From positions 218,227-282,226 of the forward strand of contig CAJQUW010007105.1 in NCBI GenBank assembly GCA_907163375.1: a stretch of DNA of 64,000 nt, in the 5' to 3' direction. Made by a program: the position numbers and the translations under genes. Source of the stretch: Prostheceraeus crozeri. Its lineage: Eukaryota > Platyhelminthes > Polycladida > Euryleptidae. Below the pieces are notes generated by a model, which did no database searches, was not told the DNA's origin, and saw nothing but the letters and a program-made list of their open reading frames with translations. This document shows positions 9,701 through 21,701 of this stretch, in pieces (the stretch's first letter is position 1; every line of letters begins with the position of its first letter).

Positions 9701-12000
9701 AAAAAAGAGATCCGGACAGTCGCAAGGCAAGAGTACAAATTAATATCTGTCAGCAGACATAGAAATAGAATTGGTCACCAACTAAAATAAATGTAAAAGT
9801 TCGGATGATGTTTGATTGTTCCTGAGGTTTTTGCGTGATTTTATGTAAAAAAAGATAAGTCGAATAAAGTCGCTGAAGAATCAAAAAATGATTTGACATC
9901 TCGAGCACTTTCCAGGCTCTAATCATGCAATGCGGCCAAAAAAGAGTGACTTCAAGGGTACAAAGTCAAACCGGAACTGGGACATCGCAAATGTCTTACG
10001 AAAATAAAACCTATTATCTGAAATCCGTTTGTATACACCTACTCTTATACCTGTGACGATATCTCAGATCAAGTAGTGGTATTTTACTAAAAACCATAAA
10101 TGTTGTACAGCTGAAATCTAAAGTGCTGCAATTTCATATTAGTATGAAATCTATCTCTCCTTGTACGTACTGTTTGCATTACACAAGAGCAATTGAACAA
10201 TTTACAGACATAATTCCATAGAATCTTGGTAATGATATATTTAGCGTTTGAATGAAAAGGTTACTAGCAAAATAACATATTCCTTCCAATTCATTTTTTC
10301 ATTACACTTCATAATGTATTTCTGTTAATGGCGGTTGCCACTGACAACTTACTTTTAGAATTGGCTATTCCAGTGGAATGTAAAGAATGTATCCAGAAAT
10401 AAATTTCCGTGGTATTGAAGGAAGCTAGCAAGAAACGTTAGTCTGGTTGCTATGTCTCTATGTCATAGATCTGATAATGGTCTCGCGTATCTTCGAATTC
10501 TACTATGGCACAACAGCAGAAGCTCGCATATGAGGCAGGGCTTTTAATTGACAGGATTTTTTGTCATTCATGTGCGCATGCTTCAATAATTTCATGATTG
10601 ATTCAGGGTTGCGTAAGAGAATGTGACTTTTTTTAAAAAAAATAGATTTTTACAAATTATGTGCCATACAAGATCTTCTTATGCATGCATATGATTATTA
10701 TCTTTGATAACATGTTGCCATCCTTCAATAAGTGTGTTCTCAAGTGTTTGGATGGTTTGCCTTTGTCTATAATTGCACATTCATGCGATAAAAATTGTAA
10801 CATTGTAATAATTAAAAAAATTGTACATTCATGCATCATTCATAAACTGATGTTCATGAATAAATACCTTAGGCACATCAACACAAGAGTTGCCGCATGT
10901 TGTATTTTCTGCAAATTGACAGAAACCCTTGTGATATTTTACTCGAATGGATTCACTCCTCAAGGAATAAGACTGAAAATGCTAGTCTAAACAAAGGCCA
11001 ATACTAGAAACGTCACTAGTTTCTGACATGTGATAGAACCCGACCCGGGCCGCTAATTTATACGTCGGCAATTGATGTGATAAATAGCGAATTCATACCT
11101 TAAAGGATTGCTTTCCTTGAGCATTTTATGTTTGAATCAGTGAAATTGATGAATTATAATTAAATTTTTGCCGCAAAGGAAGAATAGCATGTAGAAGTGA
11201 GGGACCACCATTCAGATATTTATAGAGGTTGAAACTTAATTGGAGTTCGAGGTGATGCTTCTATAGTAATGAAAGTACACATTTGCGCGGACAGCTGCAT
11301 TACTCAAGTCGCAAGAGTCGTATAAAGCCGTTGTCCAAGAAAATTTCTGTTTTTGTAATCATAGCATCGGCTTGAGCTGATATTTGGTATTGACTTCTCT
11401 TAGATAGGAATGAAATATGTGTTTTTGATCATAGATGAACAATGAGCATATTCAACTTAAAAGTGAAATCGCTTAAACTTAGGCAAGAATAGCATGACGG
11501 CTGGCGTTGCGATAACCATCAAAGTTGGAACGTGTATAATAATGAGCTTCTCCTCCAAACGCACTAATAGACTTTCTTCCATGACTTAACAACTGTCTAC
11601 TGTATACCTATAGTAATCATATAGGTACCTAGTAGTAATCATATTTTCCGTGTTTCCAAGTCCCAAGTGCGATAACTCGTCTCATTGATCACAGCGACTA
11701 CTTTTGATCAGTGTGATTCGGGCTCATCTATGTAAGAGCCCAAAGGCCCGGATTGGTCTGGGCCATTCACTGTTTAAAGACATAAAGGTCGGTCCTCTCA
11801 TGAGACAGGCTTAAGGGCTACAGTTCAATACAGAGCTGATCGCCTAGGGAAGCACCGGCACTTTCTAAAAGTTGCCAACCCTAACTTGCTAGCATTGCTT
11901 CGTGCATGCAGTGGGTTGGCGAAAGTAAAGTAAGATAGAACTTTGCACACATTACCTTTGTATTTTACGAAATTTTGTTTGAATATTGAACTCTGTTTAC
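9701..12000. other. Intergenic region between ACTR5 and MRPS2
   Basis: AT-rich. A moderately GC-richer segment at about 11700-11930 (GGGCTCATC..GAGCCC, CAAAGGCCCGG) looks repeat-like but was not assigned. The MRPS2 promoter should lie near the right end; no TATA box or other element stands out. Confidence 0.45.
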
Positions 12001-12056
12001 ATCATGCATGATGAGCAATGTCAAATGCTCCATTTGCAGACAGGATCTCAGAAGCA

Positions 12057-12282
12057 ATGCTGCGCTCATTATTTGTAATACGTCGGAATTTGTCGCAACA
12101 AATCCTTCGCTACTCCTCTGCCTCAGATCCTGTCACATCGACAGAGCCGATTCAATCAACAGACAGTGTGGAAGTGTCAGATACGGCAAAGCATGAAACC
12201 ACGGTCAAGGAATCGGAAATGATTGACACGATGAATGATTTGGAGTCAACAGAACCGACCTTGTGGATGAAGAAACCGGAAG
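12057..12282 (+). CDS. MRPS2: MRPS2 exon 1 (presequence and acidic N-terminal region)
   Basis: Start codon to donor AG|GTAACT. It encodes the mitochondrial presequence and a poorly conserved Ser/Thr/Glu-rich stretch ending WMKKPE. The exon may extend 5' as untranslated sequence to a TTTGCAG acceptor at about 12039 or to a transcription start further upstream. Confidence 0.9.
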
Positions 12283-14037
12283 GTAACTTGCTTATCTTAT
12301 TCATTGTGTAATCATACTCGTATTATGTAATTCGGCTTTGTATTAACCTGGTTTAGAAACTGCAGATGTTTTTTTACGCGCAGTCTGTAAAGAAAATGCG
12401 AATTTGTATTATTCGTCAGCATCACTTAAGTGATATGCACTATTTTTCCTGACTTACTAAAAGCTGTCTGAAATTCTATCACGATGCGCCGATCACTTCT
12501 TGCTGAGTGAGTGTATGTTGAACATTCTTAGTGAACGAGTGTGTTTTCATGATCATTCTATCTTTTGATTTTACTTAGTGCGCGCATTCTTGGGCATTGC
12601 ATTCGGAAGTTCGTGATAGAATTTTTAGGCAATGATTGTATTTTGTAAGTCATTGATGATTTACGTCAAAAATATTCATCCTTGCAAGCGCATATATTTC
12701 CTGAAGAGATGTAAGTGAAATACCGGCCATTCACAAAACGGCCACAATTATTTATTATCTTCTTATTTTTCTCTGTTTCTTTATAATTCCATTCCGTCAT
12801 GCACTATTTTTGTTATTATTTTGTAGTTGTTTGTGAAATTAGAAATACTATTTATGATCTGAATGCCTAAACGTTTCCACTAATAAAGTGATTCATAAAT
12901 TCACTTGTTAACATTATCAGAATCTTTTTAAATTACATATATATTGATCAATCTCTTTTCATGGGGACTAGAACCAACATCGATCAAATATGACTTAGAA
13001 AGATCTCAAATAATCTTTCATGATATGCTGATGAAAACAATACTAGAACATTTATTAAATTATTCATATATTCAAATAGATTTCACTGGCCGAAACGGAT
13101 TCCATCGAGAGAGTTCAGCAAAAAGTCAAACGCAAATATAAACATTAAGGAGGTTTTTGGCTCCCAGCAAACCTGCTGAATGTATGAACTCCGTCTGTAG
13201 AAACTGTTGATGATTTTACGCGCCCTTTGATGATCGGTTGGCTTCGTGATTCATCATTCACATAATTTCATATTTTTCAACGATTATAATGGGAGTGGAT
13301 GAAACCATGTCTTTCTGCTACTTTATATATTACTCACACTTTAAACGAATCAAATGCTTTTATTGACTACATAAGTAGTATTTTCATTTTTTTGTTTTAC
13401 AGATGGTGAGAACGTCCTCGATCATCACGATTTCTTCGACGTGCGTCATCTTGTTAACAAACGCGATCTTTTCAATGCTCGAGTGCATCTCGGTCACAAG
13501 GAGGAGCTTCGTAATCCACACATGAAGCCTTATCTGTTTGGCTGTCGTCTGGGCCAAGACATAATTGATCTCGAACAGACCCACTCTCTGCTTGGTGACG
13601 CTCTCAATTTCGCTGCTCACATCGCCTTCAGGAAGGGTGTCATTCTCTTCATCAATAGAAATCGAATGATCATGCCAGTAGTGGAGAGAACTGCAGAGGA
13701 GGCAGGAGAATATTCTCATTGTAGGTATTGGTCTGGAACTATTCTTACCGATACGACGAAGGCATTTGGCATCGTGACACGCAGGCCAGAGCTCATCATC
13801 TTTCTCAACACGCTCACCAATACCAATATCCAGCATTCAGGGGTAGTAGGCGCATCGAAAATGCTCATCCCGACCATTGGAGTCGTGGACTCAAACTGTG
13901 ACCCACGACTCATCACTTACCCTGTCCCTGGAAATGATGACACCCCTGCCTCTATTCGAATGTATTGTGGTCTCTTCAGAGAAGCCATTCTTCGGGGTAA
14001 AGCGGCAGCTGGCATTGACCCCAGTTTTGGTAATTGA
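12057..14037 (+). CDS. MRPS2: Mitochondrial small ribosomal subunit protein uS2m
   Basis: uS2m is a structural protein of the mitochondrial 28S small ribosomal subunit. Two exons, 12057-12282 and 13403-14037, join in phase (G|AT) to 286 codons, close to the 296 of human MRPS2. The chosen Met at 12057 gives MLRSLFVIRRNLSQQILRYS, a basic amphipathic matrix-targeting presequence. An in-frame ATG at 12018 would add 13 residues and lies before a possible acceptor (TTTGCAG, 12039). S2 signatures follow in order: ARVHLGHKEELRNPHMKPYL, DIIDLEQT, WSGTILTD, RRPELIIFL, then IGVVDSNCDP and ITYPVPGNDD, which match bacterial S2 VDTNCDP and YPIPGNDD. The coding exon is intact. Confidence 0.96.
12283..13402 (+). 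other. MRPS2 intron, nothing recognised
   Basis: 1.12-kb AT-rich intron from GTAACT to TTTTGTTTTACAG. No repeat or gene seen. Confidence 0.6.
13403..14037 (+). CDS. MRPS2: MRPS2 exon 2 (complete S2 domain)
   Basis: Begins GAT GGT GAG after joining and ends TGA 14035-14037. It carries the whole conserved uS2 fold, and its base composition is clearly more GC-rich than its surroundings. Minus-strand frames over it are shadows. Confidence 0.97.
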
Positions 14038-14348
14038 AGTAAAGAAATGATTGAAGTTATGTCTTTTTCATATCCCTCGAATTCGGAGGAGGGCTGTTAA
14101 TTATCTTGACTAAGTGAACGTTTTACAAGAAATATTGGTCTCCTGTCGGATCAATAGCGATTCAAAGATCGCCAATTCGCTCTCATGACACGAGTCTATG
14201 TGAAAATTGTAAGACTATTTTCACATTTTTAATCAAAATAATGACATTCTTTCAGTTGGTATCGCCATTCACCCGTTAGTAGAGGGATAGCGAATGGCCG
14301 GGGTCAGTATTTGCCGATGAATTTTACAGGTCATCAAACACAGAATTT

Positions 14349-14354
14349 AATAAA
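14349..14354 (+). terminator. Candidate MRPS2 polyadenylation signal AATAAA
   Basis: First AATAAA downstream of the MRPS2 stop, about 310 bp away. Position only; not confirmed by transcript data. Confidence 0.4.
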
Positions 14355-14566
14355 CGGTGATTAGAAAGTTGACAATAGGATTCAGCAAGATATCATGATA
14401 TTTGGCATACATGTGAATGATGAGTGTCGATAACCGATCTCGCAGAAAGCTTTTAATCAAGTATCCAAGATATCTATGCAATTATGCAGATGCAAAGCTC
14501 AATGTCGAGGAGGACCTAAAATCTTGTCTGTAGGCCCTTTCACAGCAATACTAATATAATTTATTC

Positions 14567-14853
14567 GGCACTACTGCAGTTTAGTGCACCCTCTTTGAAA
14601 GAGACGGAAACGCGCCTACTGCAGTTTAGTGCACCCTAAAACAACGGCGCATTCTCCCGCAAACGATGACTACGCACATTACACCGAAGCGCGCTCGGTG
14701 TAATGTGCGAAGACGAAGACACTCATTTATAACTATAGGGAAGAACGAACGGCATTCATTCTGTTGATTAAATCATGTTGTTCTCGCATGCATTTTAGGG
14801 TGCACTAAACTGCAGTAGGGGTAAAAGAGGGTGCACTAAACTGCAGTAGTGCC
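14567..14853. mobile_element. 287-bp TIR element with perfect 8-bp target duplication
   Basis: Termini GGCACTACTGCAGTTTAGTG and its inverted copy form 30-bp perfect inverted repeats. ATTTATTC flanks both ends (14559-14566 and 14854-14861). A second nested copy of the TACTGCAGTTTAGTGCACC word lies inside each end. The centre is a hairpin with arms CGCACATTACACCGA and TCGGTGTAATGTGCG. No coding capacity. The 8-bp duplication fits hAT, Merlin or P-type elements; the GG termini do not decide between them. Confidence 0.88.
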
Positions 14854-15568
14854 ATTTATTCCTCCTAATCAACATGCATAGGAAGCAGGGATGCGGTGTC
14901 CTATCATTTTGATAGGACTGCGACTCCAGGTGACAAGTGTATAGCCGTTTTTTTTAAAAAAATAGGCGTACGTGGGTAAATCCAATTTAATCCACAACAC
15001 TTGACGAAAATGTGTCTTTGATTTGTAAAATCCATATTTCTGAACCGATTTCAATAGTTTTTTTCAATCGAACCGTAAAGATCTCATCTATTATGGCATG
15101 GTTTTTAAAAAGTCACAAAGCCAAGACCTTCTTCACAAGTTGCCGTTTTTTGCCGAAAAAAGACCAAAAAAGCATGTCCAAAGTTGCAGTACTCTCAGTT
15201 CAACACGGATTTTCGATTAGATACATTCAAATACACCCACTAATATTTATATCATCTGAAAGAAGAAGATCAGCTCTTTAAGACAGTCTAATTTTAAATA
15301 TTATAATCAATATTAATCATTGAATTTTCACTGGGTTTCCATTGTCCAATGAAAAAAATGTCCTCTGACCTAGACGTTTTCTGTCCTCTGACCGAGGTAC
15401 CTTTTCTCGAAGAATATTGATTCTTCCATTAAACGTTTTGCACCAAACTAATCCTCTAGTGTGCTAGTTTATAAATCCGTAAAGAAAATTCAGTTTGATG
15501 CCGTTACAAGTGTGCAATATTGATTTAAAAATATTTTTATCCGTTTTTTCGACCAGAGAATTTGAATA

Positions 15569-16918
15569 AGGTGGATGAGGTGAATAAGGCCCAGCTGGTA
15601 ATAAGGCCCACTTGCTAGATCTCGGAAACTGTTTAACGAATTTAAGCGCAACAAAAAAGAAATGAAAATATATCCACTTTCAAATAAGTGTCAGAAGTTC
15701 TATCGATTTTGGTCAAGTGAATCAGATTCTACAGCATCTCAAAAAAAGTACTTTCAAATTTCTTCTTTGATCTAATATTTGCTCTTCACTTGTTCAAGGA
15801 TTTCATGACACAAAATATTGATGTAGATGAGCTCTTAACATGGAAAATTATCTCTGGCGTATCCTCTCTATGACCTTATGTAGCAGTTTGATTTTTGAGT
15901 TCGAGAAAGGATGAAAAAACACTGATTATAAAACGATGTCAATGTAGCCAATAAGGCCCATACAAAATCTGGTAATAAGGCCCGGGCCTATCACAGTATA
16001 ATCAGTACTCCGAAAATCCAACGAAAGTCAGATCCACGTAAACGTAAGCGCAGTCTTACGTAGAAAGCACAACTACTTACAAAGGAACTTTTTACTGATA
16101 AAAAGCGCTTTAAGCAAGCACCTGTTCTATCCAAGAAGCAAAACAGTAGGCCCAAGCGTAATTGTAGAAAGGATGAGCAAGCTGGCAATGAATCGTGGGA
16201 TTGCAAAATTTGTGAGGAAGATGAAAAGTTAGATAGGCCTATGAGACAGTGTATGGCATATAATGACTAATTGGGTATACATAATTAATTAGATTGTGAT
16301 GGTTTAAGTCATGGAAGTGAAGAAGATGAGTTTCTAATTGTTTGTCCTGACTGTTCCAGTGTAGGCCTATAAAGTCTGTGTTTATGACTGATAATATAAT
16401 AGAGAGATTATGCAATACCAAATACAAGGTTTCACCATCATATAGTAATTTTTCCTCGTGTTAAAAATATCTTTTGTTTTTCAATAAAAGTCGATGTTTT
16501 TGAATGAACAATTTTGGTGTTTCTTTTTTACATAGGGGCTTATAAGTCCTAACTCTGAATTACAAGAACATATTAGATCTAATCTCATTATATCAATTTG
16601 CGTACCAGAAGGTGAATACAATCCATTGTATACAGCTAGATGTTAGAAATTACTTATAAGCTACGTAAATTGAATACATTAGAGAAAAACAAAAGCGGGC
16701 CTTATTACCTACACGTGTCGGTAATAAGGTCCACTGGGTGATTTTTCATCTTTTTGCTCGTACATCAGAAGTTTCGCAATAATCGACATGAACTTCTCAC
16801 ACATGTCAACTGCACCAGAAATAGATAATTTGAATATGAATTCGTAGTATTTAATCAAAAATTCAAGACTGTAGACCTCTAAGTCTGTTTAGGTGGGCCT
16901 TATTCACCTCACCCACCT
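15569..16918 (+). mobile_element. pogo-like TA-flanked element, innermost of the nest
   Basis: Termini AGGTGGATGAGGTGAATAAG and the inverted CTTATTCACCTCACCCACCT are flanked by TA (15567-15568 and 16919-16920). The word AATAAGGCCC recurs near both ends (15583, 15599, 15950, 15972 and inverted at 16698, 16896). Plus-strand 16190-16370 has a degenerate coding remnant, ESWDCKICEEDEKLDRPMRQ, then later H..DCDGLSHGSEEDEF and CPDC. This C..C..C..H..C..C..C pattern resembles the C-terminal PHD-like finger of some invertebrate pogo/jerky-type transposases. In-frame stops show it is dead. Confidence 0.72.
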
Positions 16919-17077
16919 TATTCCCAAAAATTTCATATGGATGCTGAAACCAGAAATTTTGTCAGGAATCGATGAAATTTCACAGCATAGGAGGGATCCA
17001 TGCTCTTAACATCTATGCAAAAGAAATTTTTCATTTATATCAATTAACCCTCTCAAAATCTCCAAAAACCACGAAAA

Positions 17078-17520
17078 TGTCCTCTGACCGAGACACTAAA
17101 AAATCTCGGTCAGAGGACAACGTTGAAATTGAAGATCTCGGTCAGAGTACAAGGGTCTCAGTCTAAAGACATGATAATGTATGCAATTACATTTAGATCA
17201 CTTCGTTTTATGCGTTCAAGTATTCGTCCAAAGTTCCCGCAGTCTCATGAACCCAAATGCACAAGCCGAAGAGTTTCCTGTTCGACATCAATTTGTCCTC
17301 TGACCGAGACCTTAAAAATCTCGGTCAGAGGACAAGGTGGGTCACGGTCAACGGACATTATATGCAATACATTACATTTTGGTCACTTCGCTTTACGCAT
17401 GCAAGCATTCATCCTAAGTTCCCAGTTTCATCAGCAACCCAAATGGAGAAGCCGAAGAGTTTCCTATTCGACATCTATCTGACCAAGATCAATTTGTCCT
17501 CTGACCGAGATGTAGAAAAA
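17078..17520. repeat. Tandem repeat of about 205-214 bp, two full copies plus a start
   Basis: Units begin at about 17079, 17291 and 17497 with TGTCCTCTGACCGAGA, a short spacer and its inverse TCTCGGTCAGAGGACA. Each then runs through a shared body ending AAGCCGAAGAGTTTCCT. It is part of the TA-flanked element at 14971-17692, so it is probably an internal or subterminal array of that family. Confidence 0.8.
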
Positions 17521-18143
17521 ATGGCTTTTTAAAAGTGCTAGATTTCTATGGAAAGTTTTTATTTGGTGTGGTCGCCGCTACGATTTTCGTGTTCAGCGTA
17601 AAAAAATGAGTATATATGCAAATTTTCACGGAAATCTGAGACCCAAAGTTGAAAAGACAGAAATGTTGTGGAATAAATTGGATTTACCCACGTACCCTAC
17701 ATCATAGATCAGTACAGGCTTACCTGAACCTATTTTTAGTGATCGTTGCTGTATCAATTATCAATCATTTTCGATAAAAATGTATCAAATGTCGCTTTAA
17801 GTTGGATGCGTGTAACTCGCGGCTCCTCCCATCTTGTTGATGTGTGCTTCACACGGTTTTTCTCCAGTCCTATCTAGGCAGGAAAATTCCCCCTTCTTCA
17901 AAAAATATGAGTACATTTTCGATTTTAATATGCTCTTTGGATGAGATATCACAAACGATAAACGTGACGGTAAGAGGTAATCAGATGTTCTCAAACAAGC
18001 TATCTATTTAATTTTTGTCTCTGATGTGACTTTTGGTGCGTAGGTGTGATCGAGGCCAGGAAAGCTTGTCTTCTCTACTAAATCACCGAGTGAAAATAAA
18101 ATCCTTTTTCACTATCACGGTTCATTCCCTCAACTATTGCAAC

Positions 18144-18350
18144 ACTAGGTGACATGCCACGCTCAATTACGCGTAATTCACGCGTAAACTATATGCGTAT
18201 TCATAAACATTGCCCATGTTTTAACAGCATCAGATCAAGTGATTTCTGACTCTTAGTGCAGCGCGTATGTACGCGCGTAGAAGAATAGAATGTCTTTATA
18301 ACCACTGATGTTTGGGGTGTTCCGTAATTACGCGTGGCTTGTCACCTAGT
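18144..18350. mobile_element. 207-bp TIR MITE inside the hAT-like element
   Basis: Inverted ends ACTAGGTGACATGCCACGC and GCGTGGCTTGTCACCTAGT. The related copy at 38476-39275 lacks this segment at the corresponding point (near 39051), so it is a later insertion. The interior is rich in TTACGCGTAA and CGCGTA palindromes. The target duplication is unclear (perhaps AA). Confidence 0.78.
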
Positions 18351-18556
18351 AAAGCTTTGTATGCACTGCTGCATCTGTACTTTTGCTTGACGGAGAAAGT
18401 TGACATCAAGATAGTAACAGCTATGCACGATGATAAATGATTTGTCTGTATTATATTTTGGGTCTAGTTACAGTATAGTCCGGAGTCGCATCATTTGATA
18501 GGACTCCGACTCCAGCAAAAATGATAGGACTCCGACTCCGCATCCCTGATAGGAAG

Positions 18557-21025
18557 TTGCATACATGTAAGTCTCAACGCCTCTTCCAAGTTAAGTCCCG
18601 AACGTATTCATTTGTGGATTCCAATTCTTCACTTAAATGATAATCATCATGGCGAAGTCTTTCACCATTGTAGAAAATAGCCAAACGGCTTGCTTTCACT
18701 TCAATCATGCAAATCTGAATATTTGTATGCACATAAAGGGATCGTTGTGTCTTTAGGGAAGATATTTCTTATATGAAAATCAATAGCGTACCCAGAGCAT
18801 CATGTGGCTTTCATCAGAAAACATAACTTGCATATCTATGAACTTTCTGCAAAATCGAATTTCAAATTTTGAATGAGAAGTACAATGCAGTAGGGCCTAC
18901 TACAGCTGGAAATCCTTGTTCAATTTTGTCACTGAAATGTGTCACAGCTATAGAAAAAAGGATCGAGTTTATTAAACGACGCGTAGAAAGGATGCATCAC
19001 CTACATCCGCACTGGACCCCTTACTAAATTGCCAAAGCGAGAGATCCCTCGATGAAGAGCTCATGAACACATTGAATGTAGTTCATGGTCAAAGTAAGTG
19101 TGATGACATAGCCTATATTTCTAAATGAAAATGTTTGGGGTTTACGTGAAGTTGACTTTGGAAAATGAAACAGGAATAACATGAAATTTCTGGCGCTCCG
19201 CTCGAAGGTGTAATTGATAAAGACTGATCCATAGTCATCACCCAATTGATGTGTGATCGATCATCTGCAACAGAAAGACATCGCCGTGATGATTATCGTT
19301 TGAGTGAAGAATCGGAAGTATATGCTAGCTTTTCCATTCAGTCGTTGTTCTTTTCATCCAATTTTTTGGATATCGAGTTCTTCTTAATTAGGATAACTAT
19401 TAAACTGCCTTAATTAGGATAATTAGGAAGTTGTGCTACATAAAAATTTAGACACATTTTATGCCGCACCCTGTATGTAGGCAGGACCACTATCATACAG
19501 TTACACTGATGTGTCATGCATCGCACATCAGTTTCGTCAACTAGAGTCTGAGGAATTTTGATCATGTGACCCACAAGGCCATATCCATCTGATGTCCCCA
19601 GGTCCCAAAATGTGCGGTTTTAACATTGCAGCTGAAAATTAATCAATGGAATCAACATATAGCTACTTTTATAACATTGCTATTAGGTGCGTGTTTCTGC
19701 TTCAATTAGGCATCCGCGTGAGCGACGCTAAAAATTGTAGAGGGGTATTTTTTCTATTGGTCAATAGGCCTAATAATGCTTGAAGGAGTGATTCTTCAAA
19801 AAATGAGACTGATTATCGGTAGCCCCTTCGCCTAGGCTACAGCACTTATGGAAGAGTTATAACTTTCAACTAATGTACTGGCGAAAAAACCCGCGGCGGC
19901 CACTTATTTATTTTTCCGAGACGGCCGACCGGTTTCTTAATCATTTCTGAAGACTAGCGCTTGAATTCCTAAGAAACTGATCCATTTTTTCTTCACTACA
20001 TTTCTATTACAGTAGGCCTACTTAGATCAAAGATGCCCTGTGAATAACCTACTTTTCCTAAGGCAAGGGAGCTGGCATTCAGCGCCAATTTCAATGTGAA
20101 ACGTGTCCATTTCATTGAGCATCACAAATCAAGTAAAATAAATCATCTGGAAACGTCCCTTTGGGTGCCAAGCGTCATTGTCTTAGTAGCTCCTACTTAT
20201 GATGACGTTTAGTGAACATTTTGCTAACTGGGAAAAGGTGTATAGTATTGATTACATGAGACCTCGACCAACAAAGACGAGGACACGGAATACCGGAACA
20301 TCTACCAAGAGGCAAAAGGATAGCATGCGAAGCGACCACACCCCCAAAAAAATAGTGAATATATATGCATGTATACCTTACAGTAGGCCTACTAGAAAAG
20401 TGTCGTACCCATTGTGGTGCTTCTAGTATTTTATGATAGTGTGCAGTTACCGTTTTTGAGATTGTTGAAATGCAGAAACTGTTTGACAAATTGGCCTTTA
20501 AAAAATGACCTTCTAATGATTATTTATTTTTCCAAGGTGCCCGGCCGACGGCCAGTTTATCGAAGCAGTCTCCGTCCGACAACCGGTTTTTTTATCGCCA
20601 GTACGCATCATCAATGCAGCGGATTGACTTCCTGCACAGATAGAAAAACTTCCGGTTGTTCATGAAGATTGCCAATTTAGTGCAATGTGAAGTTGCCGTC
20701 AGCTTGTCATTAAACAGTGAATTATTGACTACTGTATAATTTTATTAATCATTCCTGTCAAAAGTGCTTTCGAAATACATGTGCATCACTACCGCATAAA
20801 GATGTCCCTTTCAAGATGATTCTGTTTCAACATGTTATTTCATCCCTTTGACAACACAGACACTTGAAATGTTATTATAGAAATCTGATCTTTAATTGAA
20901 AACAATCATGCTTTATTGTGCCTTACGTAAATGTGCAGGCTAGGTAGACCCACAATAAACATCTTGTAGGTCTACATGAGTATTCAGGTACCTTTTAATC
21001 CATTAAGACTGCAGATATAAAAGCA
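18557..21025. other. Intergenic, mostly unrecognised; two related GGCCGACCGG segments
   Basis: No gene was found. TTATTTATTTTTCC followed by CGGCCGAC occurs at about 19906 and again at 20520, suggesting two fragments of one repeat family. The remainder is AT-rich and unassigned. Confidence 0.4.

Positions 21026-21118
<93 letters not shown>
21026..21118. repeat. (TA)n microsatellite
   Basis: About 90 bp of almost pure alternating TA with one interruption near 21050. Open frames across it are artefacts of the repeat. Confidence 0.98.
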
Positions 21119-21120
<2 letters not shown>

Positions 21121-21220
21121 CAGGTCATTAGTAAATAATTTCAACTGGTTGATATGGATATATGAAATATATGGCATATATGGTGTATTATGGTAATATA
21201 CAGTATATTCAACTAGTTGT

Positions 21221-21701
21221 AGTTGGTTGATTGCCCAATGTCCTATTCAGAATGATTGGATACTTATTAAGTACGGTATAGTTATATAATACGATTTCAC
21301 ATCTTTTGAAAATTGCAAATTTTGTAGGTTGGGCATAATCCAAGATTGTCGAATTTTGTTGAGTTCTCACACCTACGTGAAGAGCATGCTTAAAAAAGTA
21401 TTACATATGCAAAGCAATAATCTAACAGTTTTGCGCTTACATTAAAAAGCTATGCAATTTATAATTTATTTAGTACATCTGTGCTACATGAATCCATGCG
21501 ACGAATCATTTCATAAAACACTTTTATTACTCATATATTATGTGTCATTTACTTTAGCTTTTGTTATTAATGCTACGTGTCATTACACAGACATTTCATT
21601 CTAACAAGCTTTTGATTATAATTCAGGTGAAGTGTTTTGTATTGATTTATTATGTTATTTGGATATCATCAAAGTATACTATTATCTATCATTCATCAAT
21701 A
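21221..21701. repeat. Dispersed 480-bp repeat, copy 1
   Basis: Starts AGTTGGTTGATTGCCCAATG and ends near ATTCATCAATAC. It is nearly identical to 25761-26235 in the same orientation. No TIR, tail or coding potential was recognised. The sharp common boundaries suggest a mobile element or a segmental copy. Confidence 0.9.

Larger units (their letters stand above)
14971..17692. mobile_element. TA-flanked TIR element nested inside the hAT-like copy
   Basis: Inverted termini CGTGGGTAAATCCAATTTAW and a following TCCACAACA match over at least 28 bp with one mismatch. TA (or GTAC) flanks both sides. The second hAT-like copy lacks this segment and reads straight into TACCCTACATCATAG, which confirms an insertion. 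Inside are many copies of a 16-bp word TGTCCTCTGACCGAGA in both orientations, plus a further nested element at 15569-16918. Tc1/mariner-like by target site. No intact transposase of its own. Confidence 0.82.
14886..18548. mobile_element. hAT-like nonautonomous element carrying nested insertions
   Basis: Left terminus CAGGGATGCGGTGTCC and right terminus GGACTCCGCATCCCTG are imperfect inverted repeats. A perfect 8-bp duplication ATAGGAAG flanks them (14878-14885 and 18549-18556). CAGGG ends plus an 8-bp duplication are typical of hAT. The ends contain repeated TCCTATCA..TGATAGGACTCC and GACTCC words. Without its two insertions the element would be about 0.73 kb, matching the copy at 38476-39275. 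No transposase was seen. Confidence 0.88.

Noticed and set aside
13384-13916. Two minus-strand frames of 150 and 66 codons
   Set aside because: Shadows of MRPS2 exon 2, which has an unambiguous S2 translation on the plus strand.
20995-21177. Open frame of alternating Tyr and Ile
   Set aside because: Translation of the (TA)n microsatellite.
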